From: Bradyrhizobium sp. SSBR45G
GTDB taxonomy: Bacteria > Pseudomonadota > Alphaproteobacteria > Rhizobiales > Xanthobacteraceae
NCBI RefSeq assembly: GCF_030159255.1
Contig: NZ_BSCT01000022.1
Location: 1 to 64,000, forward strand
Length of the DNA stretch: 64,000 nt
Reading direction: 5' to 3'
The notes beneath the pieces were generated by a model. That model ran no database searches. It worked only from the letters and a program-made list of their open reading frames with translations, and was not told the DNA's origin. Both the position numbers and the translations under genes were made by a program. Positions within the stretch are counted from its first letter, which is position 1; every line of letters begins with the position of its first letter. Positions 1 through 9,306 of the stretch are shown one piece after another.

Positions 1-113
1 AGAAGAATCCACGCCATGCGCCTTGTCCACTCATTCTAAACCGGACAGCCGTGGGACAAGCCCGGGCATGACAGAGTAACTCACGAGCAGTTGTTTGTTC
101 GTGCGCTGCCTCC

Positions 114-156
114 CCTCATGGTGAGGAGGCGCGAAGCGCCGTCTCGAACCATGAGG
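114..156. repeat. Palindromic intergenic repeat
   Basis: The outer arms CCTCATGGT (114-122) and ACCATGAGG (148-156) are exact reverse complements around a GC-rich centre, so the unit can fold into a hairpin. It lies in the gene-free stretch at the left edge, just before a second palindrome. Such units are common between genes in Bradyrhizobium-type chromosomes; that is general knowledge and was not checked by search. Confidence 0.6.
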
Positions 157-170
157 CCGTTAAGGGGCAT

Positions 171-212
171 CATCCTGCGAGAGCCCGCCCGGGGGGCGGG
201 CTCCTCAGGATG
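171..212. repeat. GC-rich palindromic repeat (REP-like)
   Basis: CATCCT (171-176) and AGGATG (207-212) flank a near-perfect palindrome GAGCCCGCCC/GGGCGGGCTC at 181-203. It lies downstream of the cytochrome gene that ends at 279 on the minus strand, so it could also act as its terminator. No U-tract follows, so repeat is the safer call. Confidence 0.6.
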
Positions 213-278
213 AGGGGAGAGGGCGATGGAGGACATCGGAACGGGTCGCCGAGGCGGTGCCGATCAGTCGAGCCTCCG

Positions 279-1685
279 CTACGGCTTCATCGCGGTTGCG
301 CCGGGCACGCGGAACAGATCGAGCAGCTGCTTCGATTTGCGCGGATAGGCATCGAACAGCTGGAAGTCCAGGTCTTTCGTGCCGGCGAACTTGCCGTGGC
401 AGTTGATGCAGCCGTTGGGTTGCTGCGCGGTCTGCATGTAGGTCTCGAGCGTGGTGTTGGCGAGGAACGGCGGCTGGGTCGGCGTGCCGATCGGCACACC
501 CTTGCCGGCCCATTGCGCGTTGACCAGCCGGTAGTACTGCCAGACGTTGTCGAGCCGCAACGTCTTCAGCGCAGCCTGGTAGATCGCCGTCTTCTGCGCC
601 GCGACGTCGTCGAGCGGGATCACGCGCATGACCTGGGTCGGCGTATTCGATCCCGTGGCCGGCGGCTGGTTGACCTTGCAGTCGGTGCAGCCCGGATTGA
701 AGAAATTGTACTTGGCGCCCGAAGGAATCGTCTGGCCCTGGGTCGGCGCGTTGTCGACCTGCTCGAACGTCGCCCACAGCCATTGCGGCAACTGGTCGGT
801 CTTGATCACGACGTGCAGGCCGACGAGCCCGAGCTTCCGGACGTCGCAGCGCTTGGTCGTGGGATCGAACACCAGCGCATCGGTGGTGTAGAAGCGGGTC
901 GCGTCGTCAGGCTGGCGGCTGCCGGGGCCGCCCATCACCTTCCACGCCGCCTTGACCTTCACCGTCGCCGAACGGTCGGTGGTGTTGGAGGAGGCCGGAA
1001 AGGCGATCTTGGCGCCGCTCTGGTTGCGGCTGTCATAGAACTTGTTGGTGACGACGTAGTCGTAATAGACGCGGTTGAGCTTGACCTCGTACCAGACGTT
1101 CTGGCCGTTCTGGTCGACGAGGCGGTTGCCGTCGGCCTGCTTGTCGCCGGCGATCAGCACGTCGCTGATCTTGGCGGTGCGGACCAGCGTGCGGCGCGCC
1201 GCAGCCGGATTCTCCCTGGCCTGGATCAGGCATTGCGGCGGGATCTTCTCGGCGGCATCGAACGGCGCCGGCTTGACCGGCGGATCGAGATAGATGTCGT
1301 CGGAATCCTTGTAGGTCTCCCACACCACAGGCCCGGTCGGCATCGTCTTCTTGCCGCCCTCGGTCATGTAGGTGAAGCCGCCGATCACGTTCTCGCGGTC
1401 GGGGACGCCGCGCTCGACGATCGGATTGGGCGCCGGCCAGTTGAGCGCGATGAAGGAGTCCCAGGCCATGTTGTCGACATAGACCTGCAGCCCGATCGCG
1501 CCGACGTTCTGCGTCACGATATCAGCCGGGAGGTCCGGGCTAAACACGTAGGACGGCGGCGTGAACTGGCGGCCGTTGACGGCGGGCGCAGCCGGCGCAT
1601 CCGCCTGCTGGGCCTGGGCGAACGCGCCTGGCAGCAACGCCAGCGCGGCCAATACGATGAGCTTTTGTTTCAAATTGATCTCCAT
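279..1685 (-). CDS. Secreted c-type cytochrome family protein, one heme motif
   Basis: The product is 468 residues. I chose the ATG at 1685 because it puts a clear Sec signal peptide (charged start, hydrophobic core, FAQAQ-type cleavage region near residue 25) at the N terminus; the frame is open for 18 more codons upstream. A single CxxCH heme motif (CINCH) lies near residue 426 in the last 45 residues. An earlier CTDC near residue 333 lacks the histidine, so it is not a heme site and may be a disulfide or metal site. The long N-terminal part is not a domain I recognise. A periplasmic electron-transfer or oxidoreductase role is likely, but the substrate is unknown. It stands alone on its strand, with no redox partner next to it. 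Confidence 0.75.
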   Translation of the reverse strand: MEINLKQKLIVLAALALLPGAFAQAQQADAPAAPAVNGRQFTPPSYVFSPDLPADIVTQNVGAIGLQVYVDNMAWDSFIALNWPAPNPIVERGVPDRENVIGGFTYMTEGGKKTMPTGPVVWETYKDSDDIYLDPPVKPAPFDAAEKIPPQCLIQARENPAAARRTLVRTAKISDVLIAGDKQADGNRLVDQNGQNVWYEVKLNRVYYDYVVTNKFYDSRNQSGAKIAFPASSNTTDRSATVKVKAAWKVMGGPGSRQPDDATRFYTTDALVFDPTTKRCDVRKLGLVGLHVVIKTDQLPQWLWATFEQVDNAPTQGQTIPSGAKYNFFNPGCTDCKVNQPPATGSNTPTQVMRVIPLDDVAAQKTAIYQAALKTLRLDNVWQYYRLVNAQWAGKGVPIGTPTQPPFLANTTLETYMQTAQQPNGCINCHGKFAGTKDLDFQLFDAYPRKSKQLLDLFRVPGATAMKP

Positions 1686-1983
1686 CGGAAGACTTTCGTG
1701 AATCAACCGGTGGATTAATATCACATATACTTCGCGCAAAGGATGAGCTGGTTCACACTTGGCGGCGCCTTCCGCCGATCGTCATTGCTGCGTCGGTCAT
1801 GATGGAGCTGAGGTCGCGCGTCATCGCTGGTCGTTGGGGTGGGGCAGAACAACCGGCGCGAGGCGGCAGCGTGCCGATCGTCGCGCGGCGGACGAATCCG
1901 TGAGATGATCGGGACGGTGCCGCTGGGATCTCACGTGAGGAGAGAGCGCCGGCACGCCTTTGCCCACCCCATGAGAGATGATC

Positions 1984-2628
1984 ATGCCGAGCTACCGCCT
2001 GCACTACTTTCCCGAATCCGGCAACAGCTACAAGCTGGCCCTGATGCTGGCGCTGTGCGGGCAGAGTTTCGAGCCGGTCTGGACCGACTTCGGCGGTGGC
2101 ATCACGCGCACGGCCGCCTGGCGCGCCAGCGTCAATCCGATGGGCGAGATTCCGGTGCTGGAGGAGGACGGCGTGCGGTTGACCCAGACCGGGCCGATTC
2201 TGCTCCAGCTCGCCGCGCGCTACGGCAAGTTCGGCGGTGCGAACGAGCATGAGCGCTTCGAGATCCTGCGCTGGCTGTTCTGGGACAATCAGAAACTGTC
2301 CGGCTTCATGGCGACCTATCGCTATCGCCGCGCCTTCACGCCGCAGCCCGACGAGAAGGTGCAAGGGTTCTTGCGCGCACGCATCGACGACTTCCTGTCG
2401 ATCCTCGCAGGCGAAGTGGCACAGCGTCCCTTCATCATCGGCGAGCGGCCGACGGTCGCCGACCTCTCGCTGTGCGGCTATTTGAGCTTTCCGGTGGAGG
2501 AGAGCGGCTATGATCTCGCCGCGCGTTTCCCGCCGGTCGCGGCATGGCTCCAGCGCATCGCCGCGCTGCCCGGCTGGAAGGCGCCGTATGATCTGCTGCC
2601 CGGGCAGCGCCTGCCGCGCTACGTCTGA
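1984..2628 (+). CDS. Glutathione S-transferase family protein
   Basis: The product is about 214 residues, the usual size for a cytosolic GST. The N-terminal thioredoxin-like half starts with YRLHYFPESGNSYK and contains the NPMGEIPVLEEDG stretch around the cis-proline that contacts glutathione. The all-helical C-terminal half carries the N-capping signature RPTVADLSL (about residues 157-165). An ATG two codons upstream (1978) is an alternative start. The specific substrate cannot be told from sequence. It is likely a soluble cytoplasmic detoxification enzyme. The neighbours are unrelated, so it is probably a single-gene unit. Confidence 0.9.
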   Translation: MPSYRLHYFPESGNSYKLALMLALCGQSFEPVWTDFGGGITRTAAWRASVNPMGEIPVLEEDGVRLTQTGPILLQLAARYGKFGGANEHERFEILRWLFWDNQKLSGFMATYRYRRAFTPQPDEKVQGFLRARIDDFLSILAGEVAQRPFIIGERPTVADLSLCGYLSFPVEESGYDLAARFPPVAAWLQRIAALPGWKAPYDLLPGQRLPRYV

Positions 2629-2740
2629 GAGACAGCGATCAGCAACGCCCGTCGGCTCGCGCAGTCGTGATTGGGGCGGCGCTGTCGCCTGCCTACATCA
2701 TCGCTTGCGCAACCGGCGTGGAGCGCATGGAGGACCCAAC

Positions 2741-2992
2741 ATGATCGCATTCAGGAGCCTGGCGGCAGCTCTGCTGATGTCGACGCTGGCGGCCACCGCG
2801 GCATCGGCGCAATTCTCCGAGCCTGCGGCCTATGAGGCCATGCATCCCGAACGCGATGTGCTCAACGGCGGCGCGCTGACGCCGGCGGCACAGGCGGAGC
2901 TGGGCCGCCGTGGCATGCAGGCCTTTCCGAATGCAAATGCAGCGATGCCGCCAGCCGATACCGTGAGATCGCACCGGCGCCATCGACGCTGA
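2741..2992 (+). CDS. Small secreted protein, unknown function
   Basis: The product is 83 residues. A GGAGG ribosome site lies 7 bases before the ATG. The first 23 residues are a typical Sec signal peptide ending in an ASA-Q cleavage site. The mature part is short, has no cysteines, and ends in a basic tail (RSHRRHRR). I recognise no domain. Small exported proteins of this kind are common in rhizobial genomes. It ends just before the convergent polyphosphate kinase gene. Confidence 0.6.
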   Translation: MIAFRSLAAALLMSTLAATAASAQFSEPAAYEAMHPERDVLNGGALTPAAQAELGRRGMQAFPNANAAMPPADTVRSHRRHRR

Positions 2993-3002
2993 GCGCAGCA
3001 CC

Positions 3003-4127
3003 TCAGCTCGCGTGCTCCTCGCGCTCGTGGATGACGCTGGCGCGGCCGACGATCAGGTCGTCGACTTGGCCGATGCGCGAGACGTCCTTGCCGGCATAGG
3101 GCAGGGAGTGCAGCACGCAACGCATCGCGTTCAGCCGCGCGCGCTTCTTGTCGTCGGACTTGATCACGGTCCACGGGCAGTCGGCGGTGTCGGTCGAGAA
3201 GAACATCGCCTCCTTGGCGCGGGTGTAGTCGTCCCATTTGTCGAGCGAGGCGGTGTCGATCGGCGACAGCTTCCACTGCTTCAGCGGATGCGCCTCGCGC
3301 TCCTTGAAGCGGCGGCGCTGCTCGTCGCGGCTGACCGAGAACCAGAACTTGATGATGTGCAGGCCGCTGCGCACGAGGTTGCGCTCGAACTCCGGCACCT
3401 GGCGCAGGAATTCCTCATACTCGGCGGGCGAACAGAAGCCCATCACACGCTCGACGCCGGCGCGGTTGTACCAGGAGCGGTCGAACAGCACGATCTCTCC
3501 GGCGGTCGGCAGATGCTCGACATAGCGCTGGAAGTACCATTGGCCGCGCTCGACGTCGCTCGGCTTCTCCAGCGCGACGACGCGGGCGCCGCGCGGGTTG
3601 AGATGCTCCATGAAGCGCTTGATGGTGCCGCCCTTGCCGGCGGCGTCGCGGCCCTCGAACAGCAGCACCAGGCGCTGGCGCGCCTCCTTCATCCAGATCT
3701 GCAGCTTGAGCAGCTCGGTCTGCAGGATGAATTTCTGCTCCTCATAGTCCTTGCGATACATGCGGTATTTGTAGGGGTATCCGCCCTGGCGCCAATTGTC
3801 GGCGAGCTCGTCCGAGGTGTGGCGCTTCTCGCGCTTGGTCTGCTTGCCGTCGATCAGCGCCTTCATCAGCTTGGCGTCATCGGGAGCGGCGCCGTCGAGC
3901 ATCGCCTTGATCGGCGGGCTGTCGGCGCCGAGCACCGGCGGTCCGTTCAGCAGGCTCTCGAACGCCGACAGCTCGGTGATCTGTGCGGCCTGCATCGATT
4001 CATCGACCAGCGACTGCGCGATCGGATCGAGCTCGGCCGCGGATTGCCGCCGGGCGACACGCGCCGTCGCGCTGGCGCGCTTGGTGGGCCCGTTGGAAGC
4101 CTTGCCCTTCGTGGTCTTCTTTGCCAT
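3003..4127 (-). CDS. ppk2: Polyphosphate kinase 2 (PPK2 family)
   Basis: The product is 374 residues. The kinase core holds a Walker A motif, EGRDAAGKGG (residues 158-167), followed by the PPK2 Walker B motif DRSWYNR (216-222) and a lid region rich in arginine (RRRFKERE). PPK2 enzymes transfer phosphate between polyphosphate and nucleoside diphosphates or monophosphates; this one cannot be placed in class I, II or III by eye. The first 110 residues are a charged, low-complexity extension. The gene stands alone on the minus strand. A FixK/FNR-type box lies 81 bases upstream of the start codon (4202-4215), so induction under low oxygen is likely. Confidence 0.92.
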   Translation of the reverse strand: MAKKTTKGKASNGPTKRASATARVARRQSAAELDPIAQSLVDESMQAAQITELSAFESLLNGPPVLGADSPPIKAMLDGAAPDDAKLMKALIDGKQTKREKRHTSDELADNWRQGGYPYKYRMYRKDYEEQKFILQTELLKLQIWMKEARQRLVLLFEGRDAAGKGGTIKRFMEHLNPRGARVVALEKPSDVERGQWYFQRYVEHLPTAGEIVLFDRSWYNRAGVERVMGFCSPAEYEEFLRQVPEFERNLVRSGLHIIKFWFSVSRDEQRRRFKEREAHPLKQWKLSPIDTASLDKWDDYTRAKEAMFFSTDTADCPWTVIKSDDKKRARLNAMRCVLHSLPYAGKDVSRIGQVDDLIVGRASVIHEREEHAS

Positions 4128-4201
4128 GCGATTCCGCCCCGCTTGTTGTTGTCGTGCAGAGATGTGAATCGATTTTTATCCGCCAAGCGTGCTGCGGCAG
4201 G

Positions 4202-4215
4202 TTGACCTGGATCAA
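4202..4215 (-). promoter_or_regulatory. FixK/FNR-type box upstream of ppk2
   Basis: TTGACCTGGATCAA matches the TTGA-N6-TCAA consensus of the Crp/Fnr family regulators FixK2 and FNR. Its centre lies about 81 bases before the ppk2 start codon. The gene on the other side ends here, so ppk2 is the only plausible target. The same 14 bases occur upstream of napE (9921-9934). Confidence 0.7.
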
Positions 4216-4275
4216 CGGGTCGCAGGCTTTGCGGAGAACGAGGCAGGACTTTACCGCCGCTGCCTCATGGGAAGG

Positions 4276-5385
4276 TTAAACGACGATGGACAGCCGCTTC
4301 GCCGCGCGGGTGATGCCGGTGTAGAGCCAGCGGGCGCGGCTCTCCTGAAATGCAAAACTCTCGTCGAACAGCACGACGTCGTCCCATTGCGAGCCCTGCG
4401 ACTTGTGCACGGTCAGCACATAGCCGTAGTCGAACTCGTCATAGGGCTTGCGCTGCTCCCATGGGATGTCCTCGATGCCGCCGGCGAAGCATTCGCCGCG
4501 CACCGAGACCTTCGTCACCTTGCGTCCGAGATCCTCGTCGGGCGCAACGCGCATGGTCACGATCTTGGACTTGGAGGTGGCGCGCGACTTCACCCGCCAC
4601 AGCCCGCCATTGAACAGGCCCTTCTTGCGGTTGTTGCGCAGGCAGACCAGCTTGTCGCCGGCGACGGGCAGCGCGTCCTCGATGTCGAGGCGCTGGCGGA
4701 AGCGGTTGTTGTAGGCGCGGCGGGTGGCGTTGCGGCCGACCAGCACCTGGTCGGCATTCATGACGCGGGACGGATCGAGCTCGTGGCGCTCCACCACCTC
4801 GCTCTCGCCATAGCGGCCGATATCGAGCGTGTTGCCTTCGCGGACGTCCATCGACATCCGCACGATCGGATCGTCCTTGGCCTGGCGATGCACCTCGGTC
4901 AGCATCACGTCCGGCTCGGTCTCGGTGAAGAAGCCGCCGCCCTGGACCGGCGGCAGCTGCGCGGGATCGCCGAGCACCAGCAGCGGGCAGTCGAACGAGA
5001 GCAGGTCGCGGCCGAGATCGGCATCGACCATCGAGCATTCGTCGATGATGATCAGCTTGGCCTTGGACGCGGGCGCGTCGTCCCACAATTCGAAGTTCGG
5101 CTGCTCCTCGCCGCTCTCGCGCGCCCGATAGATCAGCGAGTGGATGGTGGAGGCGTCGTCGCAGCCCTTGCTGCGCATCACCAGCGCCGCCTTGCCGGTG
5201 AAGGCCGCGAACTTGACCTCGCCGTCGACGCCTTCGGCGATGTGGCGGGCGAGTGTGGTCTTGCCGGTGCCGGCATAGCCGAACAGCCGGAACACCTGCG
5301 GCGTGGCGTTCTTGCCCGGCTTGGCCTTCAGCCAGTCACTGACGGCCTGCAGCGCGGAATCCTGGTGGGGGGAGAAGGTGGTCAT
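4276..5385 (-). CDS. RecD-like superfamily 1 DNA helicase
   Basis: The product is 369 residues. Motif I is GYAGTGKTT (36-44), motif II is IIIDECSMVD (around 112-121), motif III is LVLGDPAQLPPV (136-147), motif V/VI region includes VHKSQGSQW (326-334) and YTGITRA (355-361). This is the order seen in RecD/Pif1-like helicases. It lacks the long N-terminal part of RecD2, so it is a short stand-alone helicase with an N-terminal AAA_30-type core. It probably acts in DNA repair or recombination in the cytoplasm. Downstream is ppk2, but the regulatory box between them argues for separate transcription. Confidence 0.85.
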   Translation of the reverse strand: MTTFSPHQDSALQAVSDWLKAKPGKNATPQVFRLFGYAGTGKTTLARHIAEGVDGEVKFAAFTGKAALVMRSKGCDDASTIHSLIYRARESGEEQPNFELWDDAPASKAKLIIIDECSMVDADLGRDLLSFDCPLLVLGDPAQLPPVQGGGFFTETEPDVMLTEVHRQAKDDPIVRMSMDVREGNTLDIGRYGESEVVERHELDPSRVMNADQVLVGRNATRRAYNNRFRQRLDIEDALPVAGDKLVCLRNNRKKGLFNGGLWRVKSRATSKSKIVTMRVAPDEDLGRKVTKVSVRGECFAGGIEDIPWEQRKPYDEFDYGYVLTVHKSQGSQWDDVVLFDESFAFQESRARWLYTGITRAAKRLSIVV

Positions 5386-5511
5386 TGCTCAACGGGCTGG
5401 AGCCGCAGGCAGCGACTCGGGGACATTCCGTGAACCTAAGGGCTGTTTCGAGGAGATCAAGCTGGAAGAGGCGCTTGTGCTGGCGCGAGATCGTTCCGAG
5501 CGGACGATGCG

Positions 5512-5607
5512 CCCCCTCCCCCTTGCGGGGAGGGTTGGGGTGGGGGTCTCAGCAAAGACTGCCCGAGTGGACCCCCACCCCCGACCCCTCCCCGCAAGGG
5601 GGAGGGG
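5512..5607. repeat. Long GC-rich inverted repeat
   Basis: Two arms of about 36 bases (5512-5547 and 5571-5607), built on CCCCTCCCCCTTGCGGGG and its complement, face each other across a 23-base spacer. The transcript could form a very stable hairpin. It lies between the helicase and napC, both on the minus strand: upstream of the helicase and downstream of nap. It may end nap transcription, or it may simply be one of the dispersed repeats. Confidence 0.7.
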
Positions 5608-5651
5608 AGAGCAGCGAGTTCGCGGCGACGGCTCGTGCTCTTAGGGAGACC

Positions 5652-6314
5652 TTACTGCCAGCCCGGCACGCCCCTCATGTCGGGCAGATGATGCGCGATG
5701 CCCTTGTGGCAGTCGATGCAGGTTTTCTCGCCGGTGAAGAGGAAGCGCTGGTGGGCTTCGACGGCGCGCGGCGACTGCTTGGTGATGTCCATCGACTGGG
5801 CGCTGTGGCAGTTGCGGCATTCCAGGGAGTCGTTGGCCTTGAAGCGGGCCCATTCGTGCAGCGCGAGCTCCAGCCTTCGGTCGGTGAACTTCTCGCGGGT
5901 GTCGATCGTCCCGAACAGATGGCCCCAGACCTCTTTCGACGCCTGCATCTTGCGCGCGATCTTGTCAGTCCAATTGTGCGGCACGTGGCAGTCCGGGCAG
6001 GATGCGCGCACGCCGGAGCGGTTGGAGAAGTGGACCGTCGATTTCAGCTCGGCGAACACGTTGTCCTTCATCTCGTGGCAGCCGGTGCAGAACTTCTCGG
6101 TGTTGGTCAATTCCAGCGCGGTGTTGAAGCCGCCCCAGAAGATCACGCCGGCGGCGAAGCCCGCCAGCACCAGCACGCCGAGCCCGAAGATCGAGCTGGG
6201 CTTCAGCAGCACGTCGATCAGGTCGAGCACGAACTGCCAGGCGCGGCGGACGAGTCCGCGCCGCTTGTCGGGAACGGGCGCCTTGGCGCCCTCCGGGATG
6301 TCGCCGCTGCTCAT
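5652..6314 (-). CDS. napC: NapC tetraheme cytochrome c, quinol dehydrogenase
   Basis: The product is 220 residues. One N-terminal transmembrane helix (about 41-63) anchors a periplasmic domain with four CxxCH heme motifs at 76-80, 106-110, 166-170 and 199-203. This is the NapC/NirT pattern. The protein takes electrons from membrane quinol and passes them to NapB. Its start overlaps the napB stop by the ATGA arrangement, so the two are translationally coupled. It is the last gene of napEDABC. Confidence 0.96.
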   Translation of the reverse strand: MSSGDIPEGAKAPVPDKRRGLVRRAWQFVLDLIDVLLKPSSIFGLGVLVLAGFAAGVIFWGGFNTALELTNTEKFCTGCHEMKDNVFAELKSTVHFSNRSGVRASCPDCHVPHNWTDKIARKMQASKEVWGHLFGTIDTREKFTDRRLELALHEWARFKANDSLECRNCHSAQSMDITKQSPRAVEAHQRFLFTGEKTCIDCHKGIAHHLPDMRGVPGWQ

Positions 6315-6781
6315 CGCTTGCCACCCGGCTTGTCATGCGCCAGCAGCGTGTCGATGTCGACGAAGTCGTTGCTCACAGGCGGATTGGCCGTGCTCTGCGG
6401 CACGTGGCACTGGGTGCAGAAGAAACGGCGCGGCGACACCGAGGCGAGGAACTGGCCGTCGCGATCCATGAAATGCGTGATCGACAGCATCGGCGCCTTC
6501 GATTCGGCGGTACGCGCGCGGGCGTGGCAGGACAGGCATTTGTTGCCCTGCATGTCGACCTGATAGCCGTCGATGGCATGCGGAATCACCGGCGGCTGCT
6601 CCGGATAGTTGCGCACCTCCTTCTCGGCGGTGTTCTTCATCGGCTGGATCGGCGGCGCCGGGCCTTCGTCGTTGAGCGGCGTGGGGCCGCGCAGGGAGGA
6701 CGAGACGCTCTGGGCGAGCAGCGCGCTCGACCCGGCTGCAACGCTGGCCGCGACCAGCATCATGGCAAGTTTCCTGATCAT
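6311..6781 (-). CDS. napB: NapB diheme cytochrome c, small subunit of periplasmic nitrate reductase
   Basis: The product is 156 residues from the ATG at 6781; this start gives a signal peptide of about 23 residues with an LLAQ end. Two CxxCH motifs (82-86 and 122-126) bind the two hemes that carry electrons from NapC to NapA. A reading frame continues upstream into napA, but the extra residues do not look like NapB. The gap to the napA stop is 5 bases. Confidence 0.96.
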   Translation of the reverse strand: MIRKLAMMLVAASVAAGSSALLAQSVSSSLRGPTPLNDEGPAPPIQPMKNTAEKEVRNYPEQPPVIPHAIDGYQVDMQGNKCLSCHARARTAESKAPMLSITHFMDRDGQFLASVSPRRFFCTQCHVPQSTANPPVSNDFVDIDTLLAHDKPGGKR

Positions 6782-6786
6782 GGTCG

Positions 6787-9291
6787 TCACACCCGTTCGA
6801 TGCGCACGGCGCATTTCTTGTAGTCGGTCTGCAGCGAGATCGGATCGGTGGCGTCGAGCGTCACCTTGTTGATCAGCTTCGACTCGTCGAACCACGGCAC
6901 GAAGACGAGGCCGCGCGGCGGCTTGTCACGGCCGCGGGTCTCGACGCGGGCGCGGATGAAGCCGCGCCGCGAGGCCACCTTGACCTCGTCGCCGCGCCGC
7001 AGATTGGCTTCCTGCGCATCATCGGGATGCATGAAGCAGACGGCTTCGGGGAACGCCTTGTAGAGCTCGGGCACGCGGCGGGTCATCGTGCCGGAATGCC
7101 AGTGCTCGACCACGCGGCCGGTCGACAGCCAGAACGGATAGTCCTTGTCGGGCGATTCCGCCGGCGGCTCGTAGGGCAGGGCGAAAATGCGCGCCTTGCC
7201 GTCGGGGAAGCCATAGAATTGCACGCCAGTGCCGGCCTTCACGTAGGGGTCGGAGCCTTCACGAAATCGCCAGCGCGTCTCCTTGCCGTCGACCACGGGC
7301 CAGCGCAGGCCGCGCTCCTTGTGATAGGCCTCGAACGGCGCGAGGTCGTGGCCATGGCCACGGCCGAAGGAAGCGTATTCCTCGAACAGGCCCTTGTGCA
7401 CGTAGAATCCGAACGCCTTGGACTCGTCGTTGCCATAGCCTGGCTCGATCTGGTCGACCGGGAATTTGTCGACCTGGCCGTTCCTGTAGAGCACGTCGAA
7501 CAGCGTCTTGCCGCGCACGTCAGGCTTCTTGGCGATCAGCTCCTCGGTCCAGACCTCTTCGATCTTGAAGCGCTTGGAGAACTCCATGAGCTGCCAGAGA
7601 TCCGAGCGTGCCTCGCCCGGCGCCGACACCAGCTGATGCCAGAACTGCGTGCGCCGCTCGGCATTGCCATAGGCGCCTTCCTTCTCCACCCACATCGCGG
7701 TCGGCAGGATCAGGTCGGCGGCGAGTGCGGTGACTGAGGGATAGGCGTCGGAGACGACGATGAAATTGTCGGGGTTGCGGAAGCCCGGATAGGTCTCCTC
7801 GTTGGCGTTGGGGCCGGCCTGCAGGTTGTTGTTGACCTGCACCCAATAGGCGTTGAGCAGGCCGTCCTTCAGCATGCGGCTCTGCAGCACGGCGTGATAG
7901 CCGGGCTTGTCGGGGATCGTGCCCTCCGGCAGTTGCCAGATATGCTCGGCCTTGGTGCGGTGCTCCTTGTTGGTCACGACCATGTCGGCGGGCAGGCGGT
8001 GCGAGAAGGTGCCGACCTCGCGCGCGGTGCCGCAGGCCGAGGGCTGGCCCGTCAGCGAGAATGGGCTGTTGCCGGCTTCGGCGATTTTTCCTGTCAGCAG
8101 ATGGATGTTGTAGACGAGGTTGTTGCACCAGACGCCGCGGGTGTGCTGGTTGAAGCCCATGGTCCAGAACGAGACCACTTTGGTCTTGGGATCGGCATAG
8201 AGCTCGGCCAGCGCCTCCAGCCGGTTCAGCGGCACGCCGGACATCTCGGCCGCCTTCTCGAGCGTGTAGTCGGCGACGAACTTGGCATACTCATCGAACG
8301 AGATGTCGGTGGCGTCATTGGCCTTGGTGCGGCCGGTCGCCTTCTTCTCCAGCGGATGCTCGGGCCGCAGGCCGTAGCCGATGTCGGTCTGGCCCTTCTT
8401 GAACACGGTGTGCGCCGACACGAACTCCTTGTTGACGCGGCCGGTCTTGATGATGTGGTTGGCGATCGCGTTGAGGAGATAGAGATCGGTCTGCGGCTTG
8501 AACACCATGCCGATATCGGCGAGGTCGAACGAGCGGTGCTCGAAGGTCGAGAGCACGGCGACCTTGACATGCGGCGCCGACAGCCTTCGGTCGGTGACGC
8601 GGCTCCATAGGATCGGGTGCATCTCCGCCATGTTGGAGCCCCACAGCACGAACGCATCGGTCGCCTCGATATCGTCGTAGCAGCCGGCCGGCTCGTCGAT
8701 GCCGAAGGTGCGCATCATGCCGGCGACGGCCGAGGCCATGCAGTGCCGCGCGTTGGGATCGATGTTGTTGGTGCGGAAGCCGGCCTTGAACAGCTTCACG
8801 GCGGCGTAGCCCTCGAAGATCGTCCACTGGCCCGAGCCGAACATGCCGACGCCGGAGGGGCCGCGCTTCTTCAGCGCGTCCTTGTATTTCGCGGCCATGA
8901 TGTCGAAGGCCTCGTCCCAGGAGACCGGCGTGAACTCGCCGTTCTTGTCGTATTGGCCGTTGGTCTTGCGCAGCATCGGATGCGTCAGGCGGTCATGGCC
9001 GTACATGATCTTCGAGAGGAAGTAGCCCTTGACGCAGTTCAAGCCGCGATTGACCTCGGCCTTGATGTCGCCATGGGTGGCGACGACACGGTTGTCCTTG
9101 GTCGCGACCATCACGCTGCAGCCGGTGCCGCAGAAGCGGCAGGCGGCCTTGTCCCATTTCAATTCGGTGGCCTCGCGCTCGGTGACGAGGTTCGCCGCAA
9201 GCGAGGCGCCGGGCATGCCGGCGGCAGCCGCGGCAATCGCGGCGGCTTCCAGCTTGAGCATCTGGCGGCGATCGATCTTTGGTTCGGTCAT
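6787..9291 (-). CDS. napA: NapA periplasmic nitrate reductase, molybdopterin catalytic subunit
   Basis: The product is 834 residues, normal for NapA. A Tat signal with DRRQMLK (R8, R9) directs export of the folded enzyme. Cys51, Cys54, Cys58 and Cys86 (C-x2-C-x3-C-x27-C) bind the [4Fe-4S] cluster. Cys184 in ARHCMAS is the expected molybdenum ligand. The enzyme reduces nitrate to nitrite in the periplasm as a dimer with NapB. It sits between napD, its Tat-signal chaperone, and napB. Confidence 0.98.
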   Translation of the reverse strand: MTEPKIDRRQMLKLEAAAIAAAAAGMPGASLAANLVTEREATELKWDKAACRFCGTGCSVMVATKDNRVVATHGDIKAEVNRGLNCVKGYFLSKIMYGHDRLTHPMLRKTNGQYDKNGEFTPVSWDEAFDIMAAKYKDALKKRGPSGVGMFGSGQWTIFEGYAAVKLFKAGFRTNNIDPNARHCMASAVAGMMRTFGIDEPAGCYDDIEATDAFVLWGSNMAEMHPILWSRVTDRRLSAPHVKVAVLSTFEHRSFDLADIGMVFKPQTDLYLLNAIANHIIKTGRVNKEFVSAHTVFKKGQTDIGYGLRPEHPLEKKATGRTKANDATDISFDEYAKFVADYTLEKAAEMSGVPLNRLEALAELYADPKTKVVSFWTMGFNQHTRGVWCNNLVYNIHLLTGKIAEAGNSPFSLTGQPSACGTAREVGTFSHRLPADMVVTNKEHRTKAEHIWQLPEGTIPDKPGYHAVLQSRMLKDGLLNAYWVQVNNNLQAGPNANEETYPGFRNPDNFIVVSDAYPSVTALAADLILPTAMWVEKEGAYGNAERRTQFWHQLVSAPGEARSDLWQLMEFSKRFKIEEVWTEELIAKKPDVRGKTLFDVLYRNGQVDKFPVDQIEPGYGNDESKAFGFYVHKGLFEEYASFGRGHGHDLAPFEAYHKERGLRWPVVDGKETRWRFREGSDPYVKAGTGVQFYGFPDGKARIFALPYEPPAESPDKDYPFWLSTGRVVEHWHSGTMTRRVPELYKAFPEAVCFMHPDDAQEANLRRGDEVKVASRRGFIRARVETRGRDKPPRGLVFVPWFDESKLINKVTLDATDPISLQTDYKKCAVRIERV

Positions 9292-9306
9292 GGGGATCTC
9301 GTGTGA

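Noticed and set aside
210..1718. Long plus-strand frame opposite the cytochrome gene
   Set aside because: It is a GC-driven shadow with a composition full of Arg, Gly and Val and no family features, while the minus strand has a signal peptide and a heme motif. Similar long antisense frames over ppk2, the helicase, ssuD and the flagellar genes were dropped for the same reason.
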